7,153 nucleotides of DNA from positions 1 through 7,153 of the forward strand of contig JAFDAR010000048.1 in NCBI GenBank assembly GCA_019313735.1. Reading direction: 5' to 3'. Both the position numbers and the translations under genes were made by a program. A model generated the notes under the pieces. It ran no database searches. It was given only the letters and a program-made list of their open reading frames with translations, and was not told the DNA's origin. The stretch comes from Deltaproteobacteria bacterium (lineage in GTDB: Bacteria; Desulfobacterota; Syntrophia; Syntrophales; UBA2210). Each line of letters begins with the position of its first letter. Positions within the stretch are counted from its first letter, which is position 1. Positions 1 through 6,940 of this stretch are shown one piece after another.

Positions 1-417
1 GATAGAATAGAACCTCGTATTGTTGCTTCATGTGGAATGGGGCTTAACGCAGTGGGCCTTTTTCTTTTTACACTTCTCGGCACCGCGACTCCTGTCTGGA
101 TGGTCGCACTGAATCTGGCGCTTATCGGTCTCGGGTTTGCCCTGTTTTCTTCACCCAACACCAATGCGATCATGGGGTCGGTAAGCGAACAATTCTATGG
201 GGTTGCCGCATCAACAGTTTCAACCATGCGTATGATCGGAATGGCTACAAGCATGACCATCGTGACCTTGCTGATTGCGCTGTTTGTCGGTGACACGAAA
301 CTCCAGCAAACAGATCCCGCCCTTTTCCTGACCAGCTTCAGAATCGCCTTTGCGGTATTCGGCACCCTCTGCGCCGGTGGTGTCTTTGCCTCTCTCGCCA
401 GGGGAAATGTGAGGTAA
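1..417 (+). CDS. MFS drug/proton antiporter, DHA2 (14-TM) type, C-terminal part
   Basis: The reading frame is open from base 1 to the TAA at 415-417, so the gene starts outside the window and 138 C-terminal residues are visible. Their composition is that of an inner-membrane transporter: hydrophobic segments at about residues 13-32 and 35-53, a loop with the pattern FSSPNTNAIMGSV, then segments at about residues 77-94 and 112-130. The FSSPN-x-NAIMGSV loop followed by FYGVA and a Met-rich helix is typical of the last helices of EmrB/QacA-like DHA2 permeases, which exchange protons for drugs or other amphipathic compounds. The substrate cannot be read from this part. A terminator-like hairpin follows directly, so the gene is probably transcribed separately from the ABC exporter downstream, although both are efflux functions. 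Family call is good; subfamily is moderately sure. Confidence 0.85.
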   Translation, partial: DRIEPRIVASCGMGLNAVGLFLFTLLGTATPVWMVALNLALIGLGFALFSSPNTNAIMGSVSEQFYGVAASTVSTMRMIGMATSMTIVTLLIALFVGDTKLQQTDPALFLTSFRIAFAVFGTLCAGGVFASLARGNVR

Positions 418-441
418 TTGGGGATAAGAACCCGTCCCCAA
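418..441 (+). terminator. Terminator-like hairpin after the MFS gene
   Basis: Immediately after the stop codon, TTGGGGA (418-424) pairs perfectly with TCCCCAA (435-441) across a 10-base loop. An AT-rich stretch (TTAATATTTG) follows rather than a clean T run. It is placed as a Rho-independent terminator for the MFS gene, but the weak T tract makes efficiency uncertain. Confidence 0.5.
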
Positions 442-797
442 TTAATATTTGTAACCACTTCCGGCCCGGATACGACTTAATAATTATTGTCAACTGGTTC
501 CGGAATAGACAATTCATGCGCAAGGATTCGAAATATGAATGCTAAAGCTTTTTCCGCCATAAAAAACGGAATCATAAATATAGCAAGCTTTGCATAACGT
601 CCCCTTTTGCCCAATTTCTGCGTCAGTCTTAAATGGACTTGTGTTCTGTCTTACTACTGGTGTATTGTTCATAGCCGGATGCCGGAGGATACAGTGCAAA
701 AAGAGGCGGAGCACATTCGGAGGTTCGTCCACCGGTTACCGATGATGATAATCAGCAGGTCGGAAAGACCACAAGAGCACTTGCAGGGAAACAAAAG
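442..797. other. Intergenic region upstream of the exporter operon
   Basis: About 356 bases lie between the terminator-like hairpin and the first exporter gene, with no convincing gene. Open frames here (for example plus-strand 607-801) show no family motifs or good ribosome-binding site. The left half is AT-rich and contains small inverted repeats: ATTCAT (512-517) with ATGAAT (535-540), and TTCCG (552-556) with CGGAA (567-571). These could be operator sites or nothing. No -35/-10 pair stands out. The exporter operon's promoter is expected here by position only. Confidence 0.4.
785..789 (+). promoter_or_regulatory. Ribosome-binding site of the outer-membrane factor gene
   Basis: AGGGA at 785-789 lies 8 bases before the ATG at 798. 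It supports this start, which also gives a proper lipoprotein signal peptide. Confidence 0.65.
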
Positions 798-2276
798 ATG
801 AACAATTCGCTCGAGAAATACGCGCGCCTGTTTCCGGTGGGGGTAGCATTATTCTTTATGATTGTTATGCTTACCGGATGCGCCACGGTCGGACCTGATT
901 ATGTTGTGCCCGACATCTCGTCACCGGCCGCATGGCACAGTCAGTTGAAGAATGGCATTGTCGGCGATGAAATGGAGCCCGGCGCGCTGGCCCGGTGGTG
1001 GACAACATTGGGTGATCCGGTTCTGTCGGGGCTGATCGATCGTGCAGTGGCGGGCAACCTTGATGTCAGGAAGGCCAGGGCACGTGTCTGCGCGGCAAGG
1101 GCCCGCCGTGGCCTGAGCAAGACCGATATGTTCCCGACGTTAGAGGCATCGGGATCCATAAAAAAGAGCCGCAACAATGAGCAGGAGAGAAAGCTTTACT
1201 CAACCGGTTTTGATGCGGGGTGGGAACTCGATCTTTTTGGCGGAACAAGACGCTCTGTAGAGGCGGCCGAGGCAGCTCTCCAAGCCAGCGGGGAAGATCT
1301 GCGCAATGTGCTGGTTTCTCTAACGGCCGAGGTAGCTCTGAATTATGTCGAATTCCGAATGTATCAGGCACAGTTGGCTACAACCGGGGAAAACCTTAAG
1401 CTTCAGCAGGAGACGTATGAACTGACAAGGTGGCGTTACGAGGCCGGTCTTGACGACGAGTTGGCCTTCCAGCAGGCCCGTTACAATATGGAAAGTACCC
1501 GCTCGGAGATTCCGGCGCTACGGAGTTCATTGGAGGAATCTAAGAACAGAATCGCGGTGTTGCTGGGCAAACAGCCCGGCATTCTTCACAAGGAGCTTGA
1601 AACGAAAGCCTCGATACCAGTTATACCCCCTGAGATCGCTGTGGGAATCCCCGCCGATATACTGCGCCGCCGACCCGACGTGCGAAAAGCCGAACGGGAG
1701 CTTGCAGCGCAAACGGCGCGAATCGGGGCGGCCACGGCAGATCTTTATCCTAAGTTCAGGCTGGCGGGTTCCATCGGCCTGGAGTCCGGCACATCGTCCG
1801 ATCTGTTCAAAACGGCCAGTAAATTCTGGAGCATTGGTCCCAGTATTTCCTGGAACATCTTCGATGCCGGTGCTATTCATCGCAATATTGAGGTTCAGTC
1901 GGCACTTCAGGAACAGTACCTGAATGCATATAAAGCCGCCGTCCTGAACGCGCTGGAGGAGGTTGAAAATGCGCTCGTGGCCTATGCAGAGGAGCAAAAC
2001 AGACGGAATTCACTGAATGAAGCGGTTCAAGCGGCCAAGCGTGCGGTGGAACTTTCGCGGATCAAGTATCAGTCTGGCATGATCGATTTTGCAAGGTTGC
2101 TCGACGCACAGCGCTCCCTGCTGTCATATCAAAACCAGTTGGTTCGGAGCGACGGCAGTGTGGCTTCCAATCTGATACGTCTGTACAAGGTTCTGGGTGG
2201 CGGTTGGGAAGCGTCATTGGCTGAAAAAGAGAATAAATTGAGAAACCAGGGAATGGGAAATGAAGGAAAAACATGA
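798..2276 (+). CDS. NodT/TolC-family outer-membrane efflux lipoprotein
   Basis: This 492-residue protein is the outer-membrane exit duct of a tripartite efflux pump. The N-terminus is a lipoprotein signal: short charged region, hydrophobic stretch at about 12-25, then lipobox LTGC with the acylated cysteine at residue 28. Ala at position +2 favours outer-membrane sorting. GPDYVVP and WWTTLGDPVL follow, both typical of the NodT family. Two outer-membrane-efflux repeats cover about residues 72-260 and 283-465. The second begins with GIPADILRRRPDVRKAERE, a hallmark of these proteins, and ends with KYQSGMIDFARLLDAQRSLL. Length matches the family's usual 460-500. It is the first gene of the operon, and its last 17 bases overlap the adaptor gene, so it probably works with the MacA/MacB-like proteins encoded next rather than with an RND pump. 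The last 25 or so residues are polar and less conserved. Confidence 0.95.
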   Translation: MNNSLEKYARLFPVGVALFFMIVMLTGCATVGPDYVVPDISSPAAWHSQLKNGIVGDEMEPGALARWWTTLGDPVLSGLIDRAVAGNLDVRKARARVCAARARRGLSKTDMFPTLEASGSIKKSRNNEQERKLYSTGFDAGWELDLFGGTRRSVEAAEAALQASGEDLRNVLVSLTAEVALNYVEFRMYQAQLATTGENLKLQQETYELTRWRYEAGLDDELAFQQARYNMESTRSEIPALRSSLEESKNRIAVLLGKQPGILHKELETKASIPVIPPEIAVGIPADILRRRPDVRKAERELAAQTARIGAATADLYPKFRLAGSIGLESGTSSDLFKTASKFWSIGPSISWNIFDAGAIHRNIEVQSALQEQYLNAYKAAVLNALEEVENALVAYAEEQNRRNSLNEAVQAAKRAVELSRIKYQSGMIDFARLLDAQRSLLSYQNQLVRSDGSVASNLIRLYKVLGGGWEASLAEKENKLRNQGMGNEGKT

Positions 2277-3570
2277 AGCCGATTTAGATGTTACGAAGAC
2301 CTTAGGGATTGACCAATCTTCAAAGAAGGGAAAACGTCTGAGGGGGTGGTTTGGGTGGAGTATTTCTATTTTGATTATCGGAATCGTCCTAACTTCCTTG
2401 ATCACCTATAACAAAGCTGAACCAGTTCAATTCAAGACTAAAACCGCTGAACGGGGTGATCTCACGATCATTGTAACTGCCACCGGCAACCTGAAACCCA
2501 CCAATCAGGTGGATGTAAGCAGCGAGCTGTCGGGGATCATTAAGAGCGTCGATGTGGATTACAACGACCACGTAAAGGTCGGACAGCTTCTGGCGCGGCT
2601 TGATACGACGAAGCTCGAAGCAACAGTGCGGAAATCAAAGGCTTCTCTCGAATCCGCCAGGGCTAAGGTCCTGCAGGCCCAGGCGACATCGAAGGAAAAA
2701 CAGGCTGAACTTGATCGGATGCGGAAGGTCTACTCGTTAAGTGGAGGCAAGGTGCCGGCGAAACAGGATATGGATTCGGCGGAGGCAGAGCTTGAACGAG
2801 CCCGGGCCAATGAATCGAGCGCCGACGCGCAGGTGTCGCAGGCCCAGGCCACTCTTGAATCGGATGAAACAAATCTGACCAAGGCCACTATCTGTTCTCC
2901 GATAAACGGGGTTGTACTTGTCAGGGATGTAGAACCGGGTCAGACGGTGGCCGCGTCTCTCTCGGCGCCGGTCCTGTTCACACTGGCTGAAGATCTGGCC
3001 AAGATGGAACTCCATGTGGACGTAGATGAGGCGGACGTTGGGAAAGTGAAGAAAGGACAAGATGCCATCTTTACCGTTGACGCATATCCCAACCGGACAT
3101 TTCTGGCGCGCATTGCCCAGGTCAGATATGGTTCGGAGATGACCGGCGGAGTGGTTACCTATAAGGCAGTCCTCACCGTGGACAACTCTGACCTGCTTCT
3201 GCGGCCCGGCATGACGGCAACGGCTAATATCACGGTCAGAAAGATCAGCAACGCGATTCTCGTGCCGAATGCAGCCTTTAGATTTTCCCCGCCTGTCGAA
3301 AATACAGGTGCGACTGAGAAGCAATCCGGCAACAGTAGTGTTCTGAGCAAAATTCTGCCCCACCGTCCACGACGTCAGAATAATTCCTCAAACCAGAATT
3401 CCGGAGCTATAAGCGATTCTCAACAGCGTGTATGGACGGTGCGTAACGGCACGGCTGTTTCTATCCAGGTTACAACCGGGGAGACCGACGGCATGAGGAC
3501 CGAAATAACCCGCGGCGAGCTGCAACCGGGAATGGCCCTTATCGTCGCCACAATGAGTGAAAAAAAATGA
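2260..3570 (+). CDS. MacA-like periplasmic adaptor (HlyD/membrane-fusion family)
   Basis: This 436-residue protein bridges the inner-membrane ABC transporter to the outer-membrane duct. A cytoplasmic N-terminus of about 30 polar residues precedes one transmembrane segment (about 31-50). Next come the first half of the lipoyl-like domain (about 68-115, with GNLKP and SGIIKSVDVDYNDHVKVGQLL), an alpha-helical hairpin (about 116-208, rich in Ala, Glu, Lys and Arg), the second lipoyl half (SPINGVVLVRDVEPGQTV, 213-230), a beta-barrel domain (about 245-330) and a membrane-proximal domain. Residues 345-388 form a polar, Asn/Ser-rich and basic linker inserted before VWTVRNG. The start overlaps the previous gene by 17 bases and is preceded by the purine-rich GGGAATGGGAA, so translation is probably coupled. 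The next gene begins 4 bases before this one ends. Adaptor identity is firm; MacA type follows from the downstream MacB-like genes. Confidence 0.93.
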   Translation: MKEKHEADLDVTKTLGIDQSSKKGKRLRGWFGWSISILIIGIVLTSLITYNKAEPVQFKTKTAERGDLTIIVTATGNLKPTNQVDVSSELSGIIKSVDVDYNDHVKVGQLLARLDTTKLEATVRKSKASLESARAKVLQAQATSKEKQAELDRMRKVYSLSGGKVPAKQDMDSAEAELERARANESSADAQVSQAQATLESDETNLTKATICSPINGVVLVRDVEPGQTVAASLSAPVLFTLAEDLAKMELHVDVDEADVGKVKKGQDAIFTVDAYPNRTFLARIAQVRYGSEMTGGVVTYKAVLTVDNSDLLLRPGMTATANITVRKISNAILVPNAAFRFSPPVENTGATEKQSGNSSVLSKILPHRPRRQNNSSNQNSGAISDSQQRVWTVRNGTAVSIQVTTGETDGMRTEITRGELQPGMALIVATMSEKK

Positions 3571-4298
3571 AGGTAACAGGATCATCTCCCGACGGGAACA
3601 ACTCTATCATTGAACTAAAGGGCATCACGAAGGTATACGGCACAGGGGTTGCGGCTGTCCATGCCCTGGGAGGAGTCGATCTGCGTATCGACCAGGGAGA
3701 ATTCGTGGCCGTTATGGGGCCGAGCGGCTCGGGCAAATCTACCTGCATGAACATACTCGGTTGTCTCGACGTTCCGACAGCAGGAACGTATCAGTTTAAA
3801 GGTGTCGATGTGGGCTCACTGTCCCGGGATCAGAGGGCATTGCTTCGCCGTAATTATCTCGGATTTGTGTTCCAGGGATTTAACCTTCTGAATCGCACAT
3901 CAGCTCTTGAGAATGTTGAACTGCCACTCATATACCGGGGAATTTCCACCAGTGATCGCGTGAGGAGGGCGCGCGAGGCTCTTGATGCGGTGGGCCTGTC
4001 AGGATGGGAAACCCATACCCCCGGAGGACTTTCCGGTGGCCAGCAGCAGCGGGTTGCTATAGCCCGTGCCATGGTGATCGCCCCGAAAGTCCTCATGGCG
4101 GACGAACCGACGGGCAATCTCGATTCGACCCGAAGCCGTGAAATCATGGAACTGCTTCGTTCATTCAACAGGGAACAGGGTATCTCCATCGTCATGGTAA
4201 CCCATAATGCTGAGATGGCGCTTTACGCGACACGAATTGTTCGATTTTTTGACGGCATCATCGACGCCGATGAACACAACGGAGACGGTCGGTTATGA
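3567..4298 (+). CDS. MacB/LolD-like ABC transporter ATPase subunit
   Basis: This 243-residue cytoplasmic ATPase powers the exporter. All expected motifs are intact: Walker A GPSGSGKST (51-59), Q-loop glutamine 103 in FVFQGFNLL, signature LSGGQ (155-159) followed by QQRVAIARA, Walker B VLMADE (175-180) with catalytic Glu180, D-loop NLD (184-186), and H-loop His213. TGNLD after Walker B, together with the Q-loop sequence, places it in the MacB/LolD/FtsE group, which uses ATP to drive conformational change or extrusion from the periplasmic side. In E. coli MacB the ATPase and permease are one polypeptide; here they are separate. The ATG lies in an ATGA overlap with the adaptor stop and has only an A-rich stretch before it, so translational coupling is likely. 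A second ATGA overlap links it to the permease. Confidence 0.95.
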   Translation: MKVTGSSPDGNNSIIELKGITKVYGTGVAAVHALGGVDLRIDQGEFVAVMGPSGSGKSTCMNILGCLDVPTAGTYQFKGVDVGSLSRDQRALLRRNYLGFVFQGFNLLNRTSALENVELPLIYRGISTSDRVRRAREALDAVGLSGWETHTPGGLSGGQQQRVAIARAMVIAPKVLMADEPTGNLDSTRSREIMELLRSFNREQGISIVMVTHNAEMALYATRIVRFFDGIIDADEHNGDGRL

Positions 4299-5506
4299 TA
4301 TGGGAAACCATCATCCTTGCCCTGAGGGAAATCCGCCGGAACGTCATGCGTTCATCGCTGACTGTTCTCGGCATCGTTATCGGCGTCGCGGCGGTTATTA
4401 CCATGGTTACCCTCGGCAGTAGCGCCACGGTACAGATACAAACCGAAATCTCCAGTCTGGGCACAAATATGCTCTATATGCGGCCGGGACAACACATGCG
4501 GGGAACCGGCGGTATCCGTTCGAAAGCGGATATGTTCAAAGCAGAGGATGCCGAGGCCATCGCCCGTGAAATCTCGGGACTTGAGGCAGTTGCGCCGTCG
4601 GTCTTCTCGAGTATGCAGGCTATCGCCGGTAACAAGAACTGGACAACTTTTGTTACTGGAAGCACCAATGCCCTTCTGGAAGTGCGGGACTGGCCGCTTG
4701 AGTCGGGGCGTTCGTTCACCGACACGGAAATGCTTTCCGGCAAGGCCGTTTGCATCCTGGGTACGACAGTTCGAAACGAGCTTTTCGGAAACACGGACCC
4801 CCTTGGAACTACCATCCGCCTGCAGAAACTGTCATGCCGGGTTGTGGGGGTTCTTGAATCAAAGGGTCAGTCGAGTTTCGGCACTGATCAAGACGATTTC
4901 GTTCTCATTCCAATGCGGACGTTTCAGCGCCGCATAGCCGGCAACAATGACGTGAGTAGCATGTATATATCCGCCAATGACGGCATATCGACAACGGAAG
5001 TAAAAGCGAGCATCGAGCGACTGATGCGTGAACGACGCCACATCACAGCTGGTAAAGATGACGATTTTCAGGTCATGGATATGCAGGAGATTATCAGCAC
5101 CCTCACCGGTACCACCCGCATACTGACAGCACTGCTCGGAGCGGTGGCGGCGGTGAGTCTTCTGGTGGGCGGTATCGGTATAATGAACATCATGCTCGTC
5201 TCGGTTACCGAGCGAACGCGAGAGATCGGGATCCGTATGGCCATCGGCGCCCTGGAGTGGGAGGTGCTGATGCAGTTTCTTGTCGAAGCGGTGGTTCTTT
5301 CTTCTTTTGGCGGGCTGTTCGGCATCATTATGGGACTCCTTGCATCGTCACTCGGCGCGTACCTCCTTGGTCTGCCCTTCATTCTGAATGTGGAAATCAT
5401 CGTCATCGCGTTCTTATTTTCGGCCGCAGTGGGGGTTGTCTTTGGCTTCTTCCCGGCACGACGAGCGGCATCTTTAGACCCAGTAGAGGCCCTCCGCCAC
5501 GAGTAA
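4295..5506 (+). CDS. MacB-like ABC transporter permease (FtsX/MacB fold)
   Basis: This 403-residue inner-membrane protein is the transmembrane half of the exporter. It has the four-helix MacB topology: TM1 at about 21-43 (preceded by REIRRNVMRSSLTVLGIVIG, a typical opening), a large periplasmic domain (about 45-272), then TM2 (about 276-300), TM3 (about 326-356) and TM4 (about 365-388). The cytoplasmic loop TERTREIGIRMAIGA (305-319) is the conserved FtsX/MacB coupling segment that contacts the ATPase, and PARRAASLDPVEALRHE is the standard C-terminus. It would pair as a dimer with two ATPase subunits, contact the MacA-like adaptor through its periplasmic domain, and pass substrate to the outer-membrane duct. 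Substrates of the family include macrolides, peptides, lipopeptides and siderophores; none can be chosen here. GGAGA at 4281-4285 is 9 bases before the ATG, which overlaps the ATPase stop. Confidence 0.94.
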   Translation: MIWETIILALREIRRNVMRSSLTVLGIVIGVAAVITMVTLGSSATVQIQTEISSLGTNMLYMRPGQHMRGTGGIRSKADMFKAEDAEAIAREISGLEAVAPSVFSSMQAIAGNKNWTTFVTGSTNALLEVRDWPLESGRSFTDTEMLSGKAVCILGTTVRNELFGNTDPLGTTIRLQKLSCRVVGVLESKGQSSFGTDQDDFVLIPMRTFQRRIAGNNDVSSMYISANDGISTTEVKASIERLMRERRHITAGKDDDFQVMDMQEIISTLTGTTRILTALLGAVAAVSLLVGGIGIMNIMLVSVTERTREIGIRMAIGALEWEVLMQFLVEAVVLSSFGGLFGIIMGLLASSLGAYLLGLPFILNVEIIVIAFLFSAAVGVVFGFFPARRAASLDPVEALRHE

Positions 5507-5587
5507 ATATTTGTTGCATGGAATGAAGTCACACGGCCAGGTTCAGGGGGGTGGGTGTAATCTGTTGCTCGAATCTGATTTCCGCTA

Positions 5588-6004
5588 TCAATCACAGGGA
5601 GGCGGCTGGAGGGGCCGACGGAACATCCGGTGTCTGCGCCGCTGCTGGAATTTTCTCTGTAACCGTTCGAATTTCTCTCTCTGCTCATCGCTGAGACATT
5701 CACGAATCATCGCAAAGCCATGCTCCGTGATTCCCCTTATCTCAGGCTGACACCTTTGGCTGATCTGGGCCAGTCTCTGCTGCGAGTCCCTGAGGATCTT
5801 TCCGATTTCGGTTCGTTGTGCCTCTGCCAGGTCGAGATCGCGTGAGAGTCTTCCCAGGAATAATTCCGCTCGTGCCTCCTGGCCTCTCTGTACAAAGTGG
5901 GAAACGCGGTATTTCAGATATGCCTGCGTTCCGAATGATCCCGCGAGAATTCCGAGGACAAACACAAGCAGTACCCCGACGGATACTTTCAGTTTATTAT
6001 TCAT
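5588..6004 (-). CDS. Membrane-anchored Spy/CpxP-like periplasmic protein
   Basis: This 138-residue protein has a short basic N-terminus and a hydrophobic segment (about 7-29) with no clear signal-peptidase site, so it is probably anchored in the inner membrane with the rest in the periplasm. The rest is helical and charged, with two LTxxQ-like motifs: LDLAEAQRTEIGKIL (57-71) and LSDEQREKFERL (104-115). Paired motifs of this kind define the Spy/CpxP/ZraP superfamily of periplasmic chaperones and metal-stress proteins. The C-terminus is strongly basic (QRRRHRMFRR) and ends PPPCD. Three cysteines lie at 85, 103 and 137. AAGGAG at 6013-6018, 8 bases before the ATG and overlapping the upstream stop, supports the start and co-transcription with the anti-sigma-like gene. 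It converges on the exporter operon, with 81 bases between stops and no clear terminator. Superfamily is fairly sure; metal binding is not shown. Confidence 0.8.
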   Translation of the reverse strand: MNNKLKVSVGVLLVFVLGILAGSFGTQAYLKYRVSHFVQRGQEARAELFLGRLSRDLDLAEAQRTEIGKILRDSQQRLAQISQRCQPEIRGITEHGFAMIRECLSDEQREKFERLQRKFQQRRRHRMFRRPLQPPPCD

Positions 6005-6016
6005 AACTTTTTCTCC

Positions 6017-6238
6017 TTATCCTCCCCAGAGCTGTTCCACCGTGCTTTCAATCGGATCGGTTATAAATGTCGCTGTTATTTCGTATTCCGGCGTGTAGTC
6101 AAGGGTTACCAGCGCCACCGTCAGCGCGACTATCAGGAGACAGGCAACCGGGGCAAAGCGCCATACAAACCGGCTGAAAAGAGCGTAGAAGTTTGCCGGG
6201 GATGCGGGGGCGCCCAGGCTTCGGATATGGCCCATCAC
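6017..6238 (-). CDS. Small single-pass membrane protein, probable anti-sigma remnant
   Basis: The frame encodes 73 residues from GTG 6238 (or ATG 6235): a short N-terminus (GHIRSLGAP), an aromatic stretch (NFYALFSRFVWRF), one transmembrane segment at about 29-47 (APVACLLIVALTVALVTL), and an acidic tail (YTPEYEITATFITDPIES). Position directly after an ECF sigma gene and single-pass topology suggest an anti-sigma factor, but there is no zinc-binding HxxxCxxC motif. The same frame stays open upstream for another 29 residues (to 6325) and reads as sensible protein (TTKIREALSTAYREKD, then GELWETR) with no ATG, GTG or TTG. This suggests the original start was lost in a rearrangement joining it to the sigma gene, leaving a shortened protein at best. 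A purine-rich site before 6238 could still allow translation. Anti-sigma function is inferred from context. Confidence 0.55.
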   Translation of the reverse strand: MMGHIRSLGAPASPANFYALFSRFVWRFAPVACLLIVALTVALVTLDYTPEYEITATFITDPIESTVEQLWGG

Positions 6239-6244
6239 GCGCGT

Positions 6245-6249
6245 CTCCC
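6245..6249 (-). promoter_or_regulatory. Possible ribosome-binding site for the shortened anti-sigma-like gene
   Basis: On the minus strand GGGAG (6249 to 6245) lies 6 bases before GTG 6238 and 9 before ATG 6235, just after the stop of the preceding sigma frame (6255-6257). It makes translation of the 73-residue form possible. It may also be coincidental, because the sequence reads as codons (ELWETR) in the longer frame. Confidence 0.4.
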
Positions 6250-6254
6250 ACAGC

Positions 6255-6930
6255 TCACCGGTATGAACCGTGTCCTTTTCCCGGTACGCCGTGCTGAGCG
6301 CTTCTCTGATCTTTGTCGTATTGTCCGAGCATTTTGGCTGCTTCTTTTGTCGTCAAGCCTTCAAGATATACCAGTTCCAGCACCATTCTGTCTTCGGCGG
6401 ACAGCTTCGCCAGCGCCCAGTCAAGAACTTCTCGCGCCTCTTTCACTGATCCGTGTTTGGAGAATGCCCGATCCGATCTGTCCGACATGACGTTTTCCAG
6501 CCACTCCTGGTGCTGCTGTGTCAGAGAACTCATGGGGACCTCTTTCGACCGATAACGTTTCCTCCAGAAGTCATGACAGGTCCGCACCGCGATCATGACA
6601 GGTCCGCACCGCGATGGAAGACAACCAGTATTTGAACTCGCTCTTTTGTTTGAAGGTCGGCAAAGACTGATATGCCCTTATGAAGGCATCATGTGCGGTT
6701 TCCTCCGCCTGGTCGTAGGGCACGTGTCTGCTCACAATTCCCATCACATGGTCCTTATATCGTGTCAGTATCTGCGCGAACGCGTCCGCGTCTCCGAAAA
6801 GGGGTTCAATTTGCAATGCATAATCACCGGTACAGGCCCCGGGGCAGTCCGCGCACTCCGTTATACCCCGGAAGCGGGAAGCGGAGGGGGCCAAGGAGGG
6901 AAGGCATCGCCCATCCGCTTTCGCTTTCAT
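6255..6930 (-). pseudogene. ECF RNA polymerase sigma factor, frameshifted by a tandem duplication and altered in sigma-4
   Basis: Two frames carry one ECF sigma-70 protein. The upstream part (to the stop at 6571-6573) contains sigma-2: FGDADAFAQILTRYKDHV, then AEETAHDAFIRAYQSLPTF and FKYWLSSIAVRTCHD. The downstream part repeats IAVRTCHD and continues FWRKRYRSKEV, then sigma-4: EVLDWALAKLSAEDRMVLEL and GLTTKEAAKMLG. Removing one 22-base repeat copy gives one 217-residue frame. After KMLG the sequence turns into an unrelated tail of 22 residues (QYDKDQRSAQHG and on), so the usual recognition helix (family pattern roughly WSxxxVKVRxxRARKKL) is missing. The start at ATG 6930 is chosen because it lies 10 bases after the upstream gene's stop. 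ATG 7038 would overlap that gene's LTPEQ coding region, and TTG 6816, with GGTGA upstream, would give a more typical short N-terminus. Function as a sigma factor is doubtful as written. Confidence 0.8.
6571..6614. repeat. Perfect 22-base tandem duplication inside the sigma gene
   Basis: Bases 6571-6592 and 6593-6614 are identical (each begins TCATGACAGG and ends CCGCACCGCGA). Twenty-two is not a multiple of three, so one extra copy shifts the minus-strand frame, which then ends at TGA 6573-6571. The junction also creates an ATG (6596-6594) that opens the downstream frame. No homopolymer is involved. Confidence 0.97.
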
Positions 6931-6940
6931 CGGGACAATC

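Noticed and set aside
639..667. TTGTGT followed about 16-17 bases later by TGTATT as a sigma-70 promoter
   Set aside because: Poor match to consensus in both boxes; no better than chance in AT-rich DNA.
607..801. Plus-strand open frame of 64 codons ending in an ATGA overlap with the outer-membrane factor gene
   Set aside because: No recognisable motif, no ribosome-binding site, and odd composition at the start. The 4-base overlap is probably chance, and AGGGA at 785 serves the downstream gene.
1450..1923. Plus-strand open frame of 157 codons in another phase
   Set aside because: Embedded in the outer-membrane factor gene, with no motif of its own.
2737..3363. Minus-strand open frame of 208 codons
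   Set aside because: Antisense shadow of the adaptor gene, which shows a full domain series on the plus strand.
5507..5587. Bidirectional terminator between the convergent exporter and Spy-like genes
   Set aside because: I looked for a stem with a T tract on either strand and found none; only a G-rich run (5535-5546) and a short AATCTG repeat are present.
5068..5703. Minus-strand open frame of 211 codons
   Set aside because: Lies antisense to the permease, whose membrane helices and TERTREIG motif are clearly coding. The translation is low-complexity and matches no family.
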